NCBI GenBank assembly: GCA_963971225.1
Contig: OZ020268.1
Coordinates: forward strand, 34,931,848 to 34,995,847
Direction: 5' to 3'
DNA: 64,000 nt
Origin: Melieria omissa
Taxonomy: Eukaryota; Arthropoda; Insecta; Diptera; Ulidiidae
The number at the start of each line of letters is the position of its first letter. Within the stretch, counting starts at the first letter, position 1. The translations under genes and the position numbers were made by a program. Positions 1-12,439 of the stretch are shown one piece after another. The notes below the pieces were generated by a model that was given only the letters and a program-made list of their open reading frames with translations, was not told the DNA's origin and searched no databases.

Positions 1-2229
1 GTTTTGCGGCCATTTTCCGTATCCTAAAAAGAGCGCTACCGCCGAAATGAAATTCGGCTTTAGCAATATTTTAGTGTTGACAACTACGGGGAGTCGAACA
101 GAGGTCAGACGTCACTGTATACTCGTAATTTAATGCACTAAACAGCTGAGCGAAGGCGATCGCCATATCACCATCGCCATCAATAACCAAAATTATTTCA
201 CCAAATCGAAACACTTGTTGCTTTTTCGATTCTTTTGCGCATACTTTCAATGTTAATCGCAAAATTCCATTAGTAATCAATTGGTTTAACATAAAAGATG
301 CAACTGAAGAATAAACTACTGTAAAATGCTGAATAGAATAGTTTCAAAATCTATGAAAAGTTAACATTGCATATATGCAATGTCATGCAGCGAAGGGTTA
401 ATACATCTCTGTACAGCAAACACATCACTCAAGACCACATCAACTGTTCAACTCTTACCTCTTCTCTATCCACTGCCAACACTTTTCATTTTCGAAAATT
501 TAATTAAACGACGCTTTTTTCCCCAATCTAAATCAATTCCATCTATACAACCTTTCGCTACCACAGCAACAACAACAATTATTAGCACAACATCAGTGGC
601 GTAACCACCCAGTCTGGCCTAACCGAAACCACACCACTTACCAATTTGAGCACCATTAATCAACTTCAACTAGCCAACTATCCAATACCGGCTAACCGCA
701 ATCACAGTCGGCCAGACCAACCGACAGCAGATAGACAGACAAAAATCTAAAGCTGCCAAACACCCAGTCAATCAGTCAGTCAGCAAACCAGTCCTGCCGA
801 ACATCAGTCGAGGCGCCGGTGTGTGCGGCTCAAACACATTCCATCATTTTCCAACCTCACTCATGCCTCATGCCTCCTGCTTCCATCCCACCTACCATAA
901 CATTTCATCATTATCGTTATTATTATTAAGTAAAACGAATCACTCAGAAAGCCGAGAAAAACGATCATGCGATCATTTTCATTTCATTTTTACAGATCAC
1001 AACACGATCATAATGACTGCACATTAGAATCGTCTGCTTGTTCGGCACCACGTACTCGTACAAGCCGACGCGACGTCCAGACATTTCTCTAATAGGCGTG
1101 CAGGCGTCATGCGTTCCTGTAAACATCGATACCTGTCCGCGTTCCCACATTCGTCACGATGTCTTCTACACAAGTTTCCAAATCTCATAGACATGGCCCA
1201 GCGCCGAATTGCACGGTATGTGTGTGTGTGTCGTATCTGTGCAACGTGAAATAGCGCCAAATCGCTAACTACCAAAAGCGATGTGTCGTTCGACGAAGCT
1301 GTGCGCCTGCTGACTGCACGCAAACCGCTCGAGAAGCGCATTCAGCCAGGCCAAAAGAATGACCACAGGCAATGATGGAAAACGTGAAAATCGATTGACG
1401 AAAAAACTGGGTAATTTTCAAATACACCCAAAGTCAAAGTGTTGGCGTCGTGGTTGTTGTTGTTGTTACAATGTGTACAGTTGTTGTGGCAGTTGCTCAA
1501 GACATTACTCGCATCGCTCAGATTGTATGTAATTTTCCCCTTTGCGCCTAATGTGATTTTCAATATTGTTTACACGATCATCGCACCGATCATTAAAGCG
1601 ATCATAAATGTGCGCAACACGTTCGCTCGGGGCTCGGTGCGGCGCTGGTGGTGTTGTTGCTAATGAAGATGGCGGAACTTGTTGGCTAATCACAAATTGT
1701 TTAAACAAAATGATATTTTTTGAAAAGTGGCATTGTTTTTTTGTCGACTCGTTATGCTTTTTTGCTTTCCACACGCTTTGTCAGTCGAGTGCGGCCTTTT
1801 GTTGGCCGTATGCCGCCGAGACTTTCAATGGCGGGAATTATGTTTATTGCTTAATTATTTGTGGGGAAAATGCCGCAGGTTAAATTAAGCTTGACAATCA
1901 AAATTTCAGTATATTGTACAAAGTTCGGTGCTTCGATGAGTTTATAAAGTCATCAGCGACCAAATAACATAATTAAATTTTCGAACCAGCTGAAAATCGT
2001 TTGTCATTAAAATGAGCCCATTAGGTTTTAAATACAACATTAGTGATGCACTAAAAAAAAGGAATTCCTCATTATTGAACGATTTTCGCATTAAAAAAAT
2101 TTAAAGCAGGGAATTTTTACATTAACCTATCGAGGAGACTTATAGGAAATGTGAACTCTTGCTTACAGACAAGACAAACAATTTTACATAGTTTATAATT
2201 TTAATTAGTTTTTCATTTAATCGCCGCCA
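1..2229. other. Low-copy non-coding DNA, no gene recognised
   Basis: No reading frame here has convincing codon usage or a recognisable domain. The stretch holds CA-rich sequence with scattered CAAC and CAGT repeats (about 540-800), a short (TG)n run near 1212 and a GTTGTTGTT run near 1455. A minus-strand frame from 1150 to 965 is moderately coding-like but has no supporting splice context. It most likely belongs to the low-copy intronic or intergenic fraction. Confidence 0.5.
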
Positions 2230-3770
2230 GTGCAGAAAACCAGTCAAAACTTGAAGTTCGTCCCCACTTGATTAGTTGAGCTGTCAGAGTTGAACTTGAG
2301 CTTTCGTCTCTCGCTTATCATTTTGATGTGTCAATCTTTTCATCAATCATGTTGGGTTATTTTATGCATTTAGCTTTGAGCGAAAGTTAACAAATTGTTG
2401 CTGTCACAATTGTTGACATTTGAAAAGGTTTATTGACACGCAAAACCGATTTACGATTGTTAAATTTACATAAATTTCCATCAATTGTGCTATGTATGAT
2501 TTTACTACGATTTATTTTGTTGACAAAATGGTAAAATTATTTGAGCCCTTTGCATCCAGTAGTCTGGTTGATATATAGAAAATTAATTTAGATACACTGC
2601 AAAGAATATTTCACAATTTTTTTCGAACCAATGTTGATTGACCAACAATGACCAGTACCTAAAAAGTGCTGAAAGAAACAAGTCTCTTTTAAGTTTCGCT
2701 TGGTGCCCTAAACTTGATAATTTTTATAATAGTTTAATTTTATTTTTTAAATTCAAATAATAATAATAATAAATACTACCTGAACTACTTTGTTTTAATA
2801 TTTAACATTTTTCTCAACATATCAAGCAGAGCTAACAATTTATGAAAAAAGTATTAAAAGAAAGTCTTGTGTTTAAAACTTTTTATTTTTTGGGCAGAAG
2901 TTTTGAGAAAGTTTGTTCGTTTGAAAACTCTCCTTAACTTTTAATGAGGAATTTTTTCCAAAAAGACAGTATATTTTTTTTTGCAATATTTTACTCATAC
3001 AAGGTTGTTTGAAATTTTTTTTTCGAAAAAACATAAAAAAACGGGATAAAGAAAGGGGGAGGAGGCTTCATATGTACACACAATAATTCGCACTGCAATG
3101 CAAACAACTTTGTCTTAGACATCAAATCTCTAGCTCTTCATGTCTTTTATACTCTCCGTGTAAAAGTCTATAGAGACTTCTTTAACCTTTATGTACAAAT
3201 TACAAAAAACTCAGACGTGCTGGACTATTACTTTGTTCGGCAAAAATGATATGTACGATGTCCTCTATCAGAAATATATGGTCATTGCACAGAAAATGTT
3301 CGAAATTGTTGTAGTGTGTAATTTTTAAATTAAAAGTTATTTTTTTGCCTTTTCTGTTATTTGAGAATTAAAAAATGTGGCAAAACTGCATAAAAACTAA
3401 ATCTGTTAGATACCGTGGCATTTTTTTACAAGTAAAAAATTATAAAAAGTATGTACTTAAATATGAAAACAGCATAAAGTCTTAGACTTTCAGGCGACAT
3501 ATTAAGTATCGCCATGTTGAATTTTAAAAACCCAGTTCAAACGTGTGAAAGATTAAAAGTGTAGGTTCCAGAGAAGCAGACATTTCACTAGTTGGAGATA
3601 TTTCTTTACGTTTTCGATACAAAAATTTTGAAAAAAATATATATTAATTAAAAAAATCATTTTTTGTGAGGTAAACATAACGGTTGCCTTCATGTGTATT
3701 TTTGTAAATTTTTAGTAGCAGATTTTTAGAGTTCAAAAGGCAAGTACTACTTTGTAAAACTTTCTTCTGT
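2230..3770. other. AT-rich non-coding stretch
   Basis: Sequence is AT-rich with homopolymer A and T runs. I found no terminal inverted repeats, no tandem periodicity and no coding signal. Nothing else is supportable. Confidence 0.5.
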
Positions 3771-3774
3771 TTCT

Positions 3775-4265
3775 CTATATAAACTCTTAAACCATTTTTG
3801 ACCTAACCCAACCCAACCCAACCCATTTCTGACCTAAAGGTTAACAATCGAAAAACTCAAACCTATGTATCAGATTATTTGTGATTTAGAGTACTTTTTA
3901 TAGTCTGATGAGTCAGGCTTTACCACATAGGAGTCTCTTCTACTTAAGAACAGATCAACCATTAAATCCAAAACTATGTTTTACAACATTTGGAACCATT
4001 ATAATTCTTCCATATTCATGGAAGTAACCTATTTGCTTACTGTGTTCCTAATGTTTAAATATAAATGTGGCAGGACAGGCTCAAAAACAACAAAACGATA
4101 GAATTGTCGTTAATCGAAATTTCTGTACAAACTCTTAACACATTTTTGATCGGTCAGAGATGAATGAATTATTGGAAAATTTGAAAATATTTATAGAATT
4201 ATTTATGATTAAGAACAGCTTCCATAGTCTGATGAACCAACCTTTATCACACAGAAGATATCGAT
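3775..4265. repeat. Two diverged units of the 'TTAACCCATTNTTGACC' repeat family
   Basis: Two blocks about 355 bp apart share the order AAACTCTTAA-ACATTTTTGA, then ATTATTT(G/A)TGATT, then ATAGTCTGATGA, then a TTTA(C/T)CACA block. The first block contains a short AACCC run (about 3803-3830). The same motifs recur in the longer array at about 20.69-21.60 kb and in one unit near 24.8 kb, so this is a dispersed, partly tandem family. Its origin is unknown. Confidence 0.5.
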
Positions 4266-4539
4266 TAGGTTATTACGCCTACTGACTTTATTTTGATAGG
4301 ATTCACAAGAACTATCCAGAAAGTGGTTAAAAGTGGCCAAGGCCATTAGCGCAGGTGGGCTGCCATTAAAGGCGTCAATAGATCTTACGGAGACAGACAC
4401 TTAGGGTTCTTATAAATGTTGAACACTTCCTTGTTCCAAGAAAAGAACATAGTAGAGGGAAAGTCTGAAGATTGCGTCAACAATCCTATGGCTAAGAGCA
4501 AATCCCGATAACTACATACAATTTACCAACTCTCTTTAA

Positions 4540-4762
4540 CCCATTCGAGACCGATTGCACACCGTGTGTGTAATGGATTTCCGAGCCTATAAGACAGTAA
4601 TGTGCAATGAGTAAACTAGTTGTCGAAATAAGACTTTTCTGAAACTACTGAAATCTGTAAAGTACAGGAAAAAAAATTTGGCATTGGTTTTACTGTGTAC
4701 AATACACAGAAAAATAAAATTTCGCTCCTGGGGACCGTGTTCAAACCGTCGTCTCGAATGGG
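4540..4762. mobile_element. piggyBac-type MITE (223 bp) with TTAA target duplication
   Basis: The element starts CCCATTCGAGACC and ends with the near-perfect inverse GTCTCGAATGGG. It is flanked on both sides by TTAA (4536-4539 and 4763-4766). TTAA duplications and CCC/GGG termini are hallmarks of the piggyBac superfamily. It has no coding capacity, so it is a non-autonomous miniature element. Its sequence differs from the other TTAA family in this window (57.8 and 62.6 kb), so two piggyBac-like families are present. Confidence 0.7.
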
Positions 4763-5089
4763 TTAAACTAAAATATTAGAAGAAAATGTCGGTAACTAAG
4801 TAAACCCTCGTTAGCCAAAGTTTGAAATTTCATTTGCGGGATTTTCAAGTCTTATATTTTCTACCAATCAAATTGTTGTGGTATAAAGATTTCATATAAT
4901 AGTCTCACCCTTGTGCAACTCCTTTGAACCAATGCACAGCAACATTCTGCAGAACTTACCTAGAACCAAATAAGAAAAGACAATTTTATTAAAATCAAAT
5001 AATCAAATTTAAGTAATACAATTTAATACAATTAATTTTTCATAATTGTGTGCATAACTTTACAAATAAATTGATACCGAAAGATTATA

Positions 5090-5992
5090 TAGGGTTTTCC
5101 AACAAGAGGTGTTATTTTGGTATTCAAAGAAAAATGCCATTTTGTGAAATAAATGATCGGATGTTTATGTCATAATAAAGAGAGAGGTATGCCATTAATA
5201 ATGAAAAACAACATCAGCCAAATGGCCACCACGACCACGCTTACAGGACCACATCCTTTTCATGAAATTTTCCATAACCAAATCGCAAAGTGGCTGCCCT
5301 ATGTCCTCGATAGCCCCACGAATGCTATCTTTGAGATCTTGAATCGACGCTGGGCTGTTGGCGTACACCTTATCTTTCACGTGGCCCAAAAGGAAGAAGT
5401 CGCAAGGTGTTAAATCACAAGATCTCGGTGCCAATTGTGATCACCTCTTCCAGAGATAACACGGTCCGGAAACTTTTCCCGTAAAAGAGCAATGGTTTCG
5501 TTGCTTGTGTGGCACGTAGCGCCGTCTTGTTGAAAGTAAACGTTGTCCAGATCAATACCATCCAACTCCGACCATAAAAAATCATCATTCCAATGAACGA
5601 CGAGGAATCGACAAACCTGGGTTTTCTTCAACACTTTGGGCTACAGCAGCAATATTCTCAGTTGTTCTTGAGTGACGTGCACGGGCTTTATTCTTCACAT
5701 CACTAACTTGTCCCAACAGCTAGAATTTTTCCACCAATTTCTGTATTGCGGTCCGACAAGGTGCTTCACGACGACCCAAAAATGCTTTAGTTTTGCGAAC
5801 TGTGACTGCAAGATTTTCACCATATTTGTAGTGAATTTTAATAATTTCAATGCGTTGTTGAAGCGTGTATCGCTCCATTTTTAGTAATGGCGCAGTTTCT
5901 ACTTGTCAAATGTCAAAGAATAAAAGCTTCAAAAGTGACAGCTACCGAAATACCGGGTGATTCAAAATAACACCTCTTGTTGGAAAACCCTA
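5090..5992 (-). mobile_element. DD41D mariner-like element, internally deleted (copy 1)
   Basis: Inverted repeats of at least 28 bp beginning AGGGTTTTCCAACAAGAGG lie at 5091 and, inverted, up to 5991, inside TATA-rich flanks that hide the exact TA duplication. The minus strand carries a broken transposase. At about 900 bp it is shorter than a usual mariner of about 1.3 kb, because the middle of the gene is missing. A second, differently truncated copy lies at 46.2-46.9 kb. Confidence 0.85.
5195..5878 (-). pseudogene. Broken DD41D mariner transposase
   Basis: The reading starts at an ATG (5878-5876) with MERYTLQQRIEIIKIHYKYG, a helix-turn-helix-like N terminus. It is then interrupted by an in-frame stop after VEKF and loses the region holding the first catalytic Asp. 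It resumes at NDDFLWSELDGIDLDNVYF. The second catalytic block QQDGATCHT and the third block DLTPCDFFL lie in two frames, separated by a one-base loss near 5434 compared with the copy at 46.5 kb. Forty-one residues separate the second and third acidic residues, which is the DD41D signature. The C terminus ends GGHLADVVFHY before a stop. The gene is non-functional. In the family such proteins excise and insert the element at TA sites. Confidence 0.85.
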
Positions 5993-7099
5993 TATAACAC
6001 CGTACGACAAAAAATTTTATACACCGAAAAATCTATTTACTCGCAAAACTAGGGGCCAAATGTAGTCAAACAGCGATGTTAGTTTTTCTCTCCGACATCA
6101 GAATTTGTTTAAAGGACTTTGAAATTTCAAGGACATGTTTATTTCAAAAAGTATTTAAAAAATTTAGCGCACTGTAGAATAACAATATGGGTATCAAATG
6201 AAAGATCAAAATCCTTCGAACCTTAGAAAATTTAATTTTGGTGCAAAAGGACGAAGAGGTATTGAAAATGTCCTTTTAAAACGTTATGCTTGAATATCCT
6301 TGCGAATTTCCAATACTTTTTTTTTTTAATATATCTTAAGGACTAATATGTACGCAACTACATCCTTGAATTTCGTTCTTCTAACTTTATTAGTTTAAGA
6401 TATGCAAAATTTAACCTAATTGTCGAACTAATTGTAGAACAAACAATCCGACCAACCGACAAAACATAAAAGTCATCAACCAAATTTGATAGAAATTCTA
6501 AAGAAAATACAGATATATCAAAATGGTCTTTCTAGTGTTAAACAAGTGCTTCTAAAACTGAAGTACGCGTATCGCAACTATCGGTACTTGGTATCTCTTA
6601 AGTGTGGGATACGTTTGAACTTAAACCATTTGCCGTTTAAACCATTACAAATACAATAGATACAGTTAATACATTTTTTCCAACAAAACAAAAAAACAAA
6701 AAATTTTAAACTCCTCATTGAATATCAAACAAATCTATCGATAGCCTTTGGCTCAGGTCTGAAATGTCTCATAACACAACTTCATATGAAACCAAACTAA
6801 CTTCAAACGTCTGCTTCACTGTTTGTCCAACTAACAAACATATTTTCATAAGCCATAAAGAGTCCAGCTACTGTTTGCTTTCGAAATCGGTCTCGCCAAA
6901 TTGCTGGCACCGCCTTCGAGCACAAAATCAATATGTCAAAATGTCCCACACATTTCACACAACAACAATGAAGCGCACACAAAATCAGAAGAATAAAAAC
7001 CCAATGCGCAACGAAATGGCAAAACGTCCAAGCAGCCCGAACGGCAACAAATTGGCAAAAAATGCGCACATGGCATTATTTATTATTATTATACGAATT
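5993..7099. other. Non-coding stretch, no feature recognised
   Basis: AT-rich DNA without inverted termini or a plausible exon. The frame at 6764-7174 has ordinary low-complexity composition (N, T, K rich) and no domain. Confidence 0.4.
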
Positions 7100-8560
7100 G
7101 GTACAACCTTAACTGCCAAGCAATTGGCTACCGGTATTCCAGCTGTGGAACAGGCAAATAAAGTGCCACACTAAGCCGACACAGCAGATACAGCAGACAC
7201 AACAAGCGCGCATAAGCTACCAACATCAGCAGCAACAACACACCAGCCACAACAACAACTACAACAACTAATAAACACATATGCAAAACCAGCAGTTGAC
7301 GCTTTGGGGCCGAACGGCCACAGCCGCCGTTGGACACATGGCCGCACTGCGCACAGCTGGAGACTGCGGCCAGCAGCACAGTCACTCACACACACGCACA
7401 CACGCACACATTTCCTCACACATGAACGCGATTTGACTGCGCAGGCGCAAGCGTGGAATAGTATGTAAATAAATCGAATATCACTAATTTAAATGAGCAA
7501 CACTGATTGCTGTTTGTGCTCATCGGTGTTGCTGCTGTTGTTGCTGTTGTGACTGTTGTTGATGGTGTTGCGGTTGCCACCGCTGCCACTGTTGCTTACA
7601 GTTTATTATTCCTGCTGCTGCTGTAGTTCTCATTGTTGTTACTCTGTTGCTCTGTGCTTGCACCAAAGTCATAAGTCAACAGCAGTTCAGTTCGGTTTAA
7701 TTTTATTTCATTGCAAACGATGGGAACGAATGCGCCGGCGCAGCAACATCTGTAACATTTGCACTCTGCAGCGCATCCTTTCATGTGGCTTTTACGGTGC
7801 GCAACAGCCGTTTGCGGTTTGCGGCCACTGCGCTCCTCCAGCGAGCAACAACGGCAGCAACACTCGGTTGGCGCACAATTTATCATCGCGCACCGATGAT
7901 GTTGATGACGACGATGACGACGGCGGCGGCGGTGGCGACCACGCCGACGCCACGACGCGAACGCCGCTTGCGTAAATTGATTTGCATATCCAATTATAAT
8001 CACTTGCAACGCGCACGTTTGCAACTCACATACTCGAACACACATACACACACATATATTTGTATGTGTACGTGTGGATACAAGCAGTCAGCGTGCGCCT
8101 GCGCAGCTTTTGCCTCTTTGTTTTTCGCTGCACACAACGTTCTGCTTGTCGGTTGTCTCGCTCGATTCAGCGCCCCACCGCTTAATAGCTCTGCGCACTG
8201 CGACTGTTTCGTCAGCTAGTGCGACTTGTCCGTCCGCGCTTGTGGTGTTTGCGGCTGCGTTTGCCTCAAATTCAAAGTCAATTCATTTCGTTTGTGTGCT
8301 CGACTGTGGCCGCGCGGCCAAATTGGCCGCTTATAGTGGGCCGGCCTGGTAGGTTGGCAAGTTTTGCGGCATTTGGCTTGCGGTTGTGGCGTTTTGTGGC
8401 TGCGCGCCAAACTCGCTTTGCCAATACTCGTTCGCTCAATGGTTTTGTTTGTGTTGCTGTTTGTTTCGTTTTTTTTCTTTTTGACGCTCGTACAATCTAA
8501 AATTGCCCCGCAGTTGGTGTGATTTGCGCATTTAATTGTGTCGATACTTTGCTAAATAAA
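7100..8560. other. GC-richer low-copy island with CAA/GTT and GAC triplets
   Basis: The block has (CAACAA)n at about 7215-7270, (GTT)n at about 7530-7560, a GATGAC/GCGGCG tract at about 7890-7940 and (CA)n at about 7385-7410 and 8038-8058. Several frames stay open on both strands because the DNA is GC-rich, and none shows a domain. The look is that of conserved fly intron or regulatory DNA. Confidence 0.5.
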
Positions 8561-9234
8561 TGACACTTAATTAGTTTTTAATATGCCAGCTGTGCATAAA
8601 AAAAACAAACGCAACAACAACAACACAAACAACAGGTGACAATTTATCGTTAATGATCATAATTATATGTGTGTGGCTGTGTGATTTTGGACTTAATGGA
8701 ATTATTTTGGTGCTGCGGTACTTTTATGCAGGAAGGCGATCGGCATGCAGCAGTGGTTATGTTAAAAGACAAATTAACAACAACATTGAGTATTTAATTT
8801 AATACAAACATTTTCAAACGGAAGTTTGAATGAACAAGAATCGAAAGTGTGTTGTATGACTTCCGTTTATAGAGTGGAAAATGAAAAATTTTAAAAATAC
8901 ATTAAAGTTAAAAAATCAGGAAATATCCAAAATGATTAGAGGTCCAGGGGCATTTGTAAGGAGGTTCAAGCCGCCTATTATGGGCGAAAAATATGGTTAG
9001 AAACGGTATTTGGCTTAAAAGTTGTGTACGGAAGCGGCTGCTCCCCAAATAAAAACCATTGTAGAGATTTTTACTTGTCGACTGTTTGAATAGGAAATCA
9101 TTGTTTCAGACTTTTGTGTGGCCATAATAGCATTTAATTTTTTACCGAAAGCTGATTTTTTGAGTGTTGCCATACAACTATAGCAACCACTTTCAATGCA
9201 GAAGAAATAAATATTTCTTCATTTACTTAAGTCA
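8561..9234. other. Non-coding stretch, nothing recognised
   Basis: AT-rich, with no coding frame and no repeat termini found. Confidence 0.4.
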
Positions 9235-9490
9235 CAATTCTTTTGTCAAAAGCAATAACCGCCTAAGTCGAAACTTGGTGTTTCGAGCAATCTCGTTTTA
9301 AAGTTTTGACGCGTAGTGTGTTCATTATAACTTAAGCAAATAGGTTTTTATTAATAACTTTGTTATTTTAAAGTTAGAAACTCCCCGATTTTAAACAATC
9401 GTAGAGCACAGTCAAGGAAACATGGTGGCATCCATAACTCAATTTATTTTTAAGTCGACTTAAAGGGTTATTGCTTTTGACCACAGAATT
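9235..9490. repeat. 256-bp inverted-repeat element (family D)
   Basis: The ends are long imperfect inverted repeats. The left end reads AATTCTTTTGTCAAAAGC then AATAACCGCCTAAGTCGA. The right end, reverse-complemented, reads AATTCTGTGGTCAAAAGC then AATAACCCTTTAAGTCGA. No clear target duplication was found, so the superfamily is open. A partial copy of its right half sits at about 44955-45033, next to a piggyBac-type insertion. Confidence 0.55.
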
Positions 9491-10490
9491 ATTTTTTTTT
9501 TAATTTATTTGAAGTTCATAATAAAAATTGGATAAAGAGCTTTCAATCCACTTCTCTGCTATAAACATAAACATTGAGTTCTTAGGCTGTTTTTTTTTTA
9601 AATACTCTTATGTTTTGAAACTACTAGACTAGACTAGACTACATTTGAAACTACTACTATAGATTTAAACAAGATTTGATTTCTGGCACCATACAGAGCT
9701 CAGACAAACCCAAAGTTGCATAAGTTTTCATATGGCAAACGGATAATTAGCCATCTGGTTTGCCCTGTAATGGTCCGGTTTTTGAAAGGACTGGTTTGCC
9801 CTGAAATGATCCGGTTTTTGAAAGCTTTAGCAGTATCCAGTTGTAAAGCAAAGAAGTCCGGTTTTACGAAAGCTTAGCTCAAAGCTCTCAAGGATTTCGA
9901 GATTTTTGAGAATTTTTTTTAAGAAAAGTTTGTTTGTTGTTTTTGACTTTGTTTGTTGATTATTCGTTTGTGAAAGCTTGAAAGCATGTATCGATCGTAA
10001 TCAAGTGTCGCATGGTCCCAAATAACAACAAATGGTAATTTACCGTTAGATTTGATAAGTTTGTTGACGACCCCGTAGGACATTATTCCAATGTTTTAAC
10101 AAACCATATTCCCATTTTAATTTTTTCAATAACGCCACAAAAAAAATTTATCGAAAAAATTAAAGTGATCGTAATTAAGTGTCGCAAATTGTATTACAAA
10201 ATATTTTAAATTCGAGTTTATTTTTAGTGGCATCTAAACGGGTCATGAGCCGAACCGGGCTTTAACCGAACGATTCGGGTTTTACCCTGCCAGTTTTTTT
10301 ACCAAAAAAAAACCAATGACATTTTAAAACATATGAACCAAATCGAAAACCCATTCATTATAAGTATTTTCAAAAGCGGAAACAGATGCAGAACATTTTT
10401 TGAGGTTTAACTGTCAAAGTTTTTTAATTAAGTTTTTATTTTTATTTCTATTTTTTTTATTATTAGTATTATTTATTTATTTATTATATA
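9491..10490. other. AT-rich stretch with a small direct duplication
   Basis: Two direct copies of a 36-bp unit (CTGGTTTGCCCTG then TCCGGTTTTTGAAAG) begin at 9755 and 9791. A short ACTAG run occurs near 9625. No coding signal was found. Confidence 0.45.
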
Positions 10491-10492
10491 TA

Positions 10493-11169
10493 CCTTGTGA
10501 CCGAAAAGTTTCCGGAAATTTTAAATAAAACGCAAAATTCTTAATCTTCTTCTTCTTAATCTGTTGGCTCGGTGCGAGGGAGCATTATCGTCATGAAAAA
10601 TACATGAATTATCCTTCCACAATTGAGGCCGTTTACGGCGGATATTTTCACGCAAACGTCTTAAAACAGTCAAATAATAGTCTTTACCGACTGTTTGTCC
10701 TTCAGGGCCGAATTCATGATGCACCACACCACGAATATCGAAGAAAACAATCAGCATTACCTTGATTTTCGAGCGACTTTGGCGTGGTTTTTTCGGTTTC
10801 GGCTCGTCTTTTCCTCTCCATTCCGATGATTGTTGGCTTGTTTGCATGTGGTACTCGTAGACCCATGTCTCGTCACCAGTTATGATGCGTTCCATGAAAG
10901 TTGGATCGGAAGTGGCACGATCAAGCACGTCCAAAGAGACCTGTTCACGGTACTCATTTTGAAGAAAATTCTCAACAAAATCGCAACGCACTACTGAGGT
11001 GAACTGGTTTCAACAGCTGCCATAAACAAACTGTCTGACAGATCGCGCTCATTTTTGGCATAGTAATTAAGGACAGTGCTACCAACTTACAGAAACTATA
11101 GAAAATATAGAAAAATATACAGCGCGCGAATTTTAAATGAGAATTTCCGGAAACTTTTCGGTCACAATG
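10493..11169 (-). mobile_element. mariner (DD34D type) deleted element, 677 bp
   Basis: Inverted repeats containing TTGTGACCGAAAAGTTTCCG close both ends, and each end abuts a TA dinucleotide (10491-10492 and 11170-11171). The element is about half the length of an intact mariner. It contains one uninterrupted but truncated transposase frame on the minus strand. Confidence 0.88.
10521..10991 (-). pseudogene. Truncated mariner transposase
   Basis: About 156 codons remain. The first catalytic Asp lies in TGDETWVYEY, followed by KVMLIVFFDIRGVVHHEF and the second Asp block HDDNAPSH. Mariner DD34D transposases have a third Asp 34 residues further on. Here the frame jumps after NRLRRR into the terminal region, so the third Asp and the C terminus are deleted. 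The N-terminal DNA-binding domain is also absent, because the frame starts near the catalytic core. The protein cannot be catalytically active. The surviving frame has no stop, which suggests a fairly recent deletion. Confidence 0.88.
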
Positions 11170-11600
11170 TATTATTATTCATATTATTAATATTAATAAA
11201 TTTGTTCAATAAACATGTTCACGAGCAAACGTAATAATTTCTTGTCATGGGTGTACCCAGAAATTAATGTAGAGGGGGAGGGGCAAGACATAATTACATT
11301 TCAAATTTCAAAATAAAGATGTCGAATGGAATAGAATAAAAAATTATATTTATAAAAAATTATTAATTATACAAAACTTATATTCAGTCGAACTTCCCTA
11401 TAGTGAACTGCTATATAATGAAGTTCTCCGTATAATGAATTAATTTCAAAGACACAGCTTTATTGTTTTGATGCATTTGTGTTCTGCATTCTTCTGTTCT
11501 GCATTTCTCTTTATAATGAATTTCCATATAGTGAATATTTCTCTACAATGAATACATTTTTTAGTTGAAAACTTCGCTTTCATTCGGTTTTTGTCTCATA

Positions 11601-12184
11601 CAGTTTGTCAAGTAAATGTTTGCAAATTTAAAGAAGGTAGAAACTTATTTTGAAAAGCTTATAATATAACAGAAATTGCAATATTATGAAATTATTTGAA
11701 AAATATCGATAAATTGAATATTTCACTCTCATATAATATCAAAGTAATGTCTATTTGATTCGCGTATTGAAGGGCGAATTGATTTAAAAGTATCTCCTGG
11801 ACGACCCAGAAAACTGTCTGACAGAGAAGAAAGAAAAATCATCCGAAAAGCTCGTGAAAACCCCGTATCTCAATAAGGGAAATGGCTTTGGATATACAAA
11901 AATAGAATGCGGAACTGATGTATCTCATAAAACTGTTCGGAACTGTACGGCGCCAAATTTTCTATGCAATCTTAGTTTTGAAAGAAGACGAATTTTTTGA
12001 CAGTTTTAATTATAGCTTCATTCCTTTTTTGAATTTTTACACTGTTTTCGCTTATCAAATAGACATTACTAATAATCTATATTTTAAAAAATTTCAAAAT
12101 ATTGAAATTTCTGTTATATTTATAAGCTTTTCAAAATAATTTTTCTACATTTTTTAAGTTTGCAGACATTTACTTGACAAACTG
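11601..12184 (+). mobile_element. Tc1-like deleted element nested in the pogo-like element
   Basis: Both ends read CAGTTTGTCAAGTAAATGT inward and stay similar for roughly 90-100 bp. TA flanks both sides (11599-11600 and 12185-12186). The core keeps only the N-terminal part of a Tc1-type transposase. The pogo-like sequence resumes after the right TA, so this insertion is younger. Confidence 0.82.
11775..11876 (+). pseudogene. Tc1 transposase N-terminal helix-turn-helix remnant
   Basis: The frame reads SPGRPRKLSDREERKIIRKA, matching the GRPRK plus second helix-turn-helix arrangement that Tc1-family transposases use to bind their inverted repeats. It stops at TAA in 11874-11876. A further piece resembling DVSHKTVRN follows in another frame near 11910-11940. 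No catalytic domain remains. Confidence 0.7.
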
Positions 12185-12340
12185 TATATATTTTCTGTCA
12201 CGCATATTAACAACACTGAATACCGAAACCAAGTAAAACATATTTAGGGGAACTCCAGAAGTTAAAAATAACAACAGCATAAGAAGAAGAAAGTCACAAA
12301 AGTGTATATTAAAAGTGTATATTAATTCTACATTTGCAGA

Positions 12341-12439
12341 TTTGCAGAAAACGATGAAGCAATGTTCAGTGAAGAAGAATTGGCGGATGCGGTGTTATCT
12401 ACATTGGGACGAATTTCTGCTTATCTTGAAGTACTTTAA
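12341..12439 (+). pseudogene. Acidic C-terminal tail, possibly of a pogo-type transposase
   Basis: Thirty-two codons ending in TAA read FAENDEAMFSEEELADAVLS and onward. An acidic C-terminal tail is common in pogo/Tigger transposases, and the position near the 3' end of the element fits. The short length makes the call tentative. Confidence 0.4.

Noticed and set aside
71..292. 73-codon minus-strand frame starting MLNQLITNG
   Set aside because: It starts at an ATG but has no domain, no promoter context and no flanking exon; may be decayed repeat DNA.
965..1150. Minus-strand frame with RVGLYEYVVPNKQTILMCSH
   Set aside because: Moderately coding-like, but codon bias is weak, splice sites are not convincing and neighbouring frames are equally open.
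3800..3830. AACCC run as telomeric sequence
   Set aside because: Only four units within a dispersed repeat block and not a fly telomere motif.
5153..5413. Plus-strand frames over the mariner copies (also 46274-46558 and 39990-40295 on the opposite strand)
   Set aside because: Antisense shadows of the transposase remnants.
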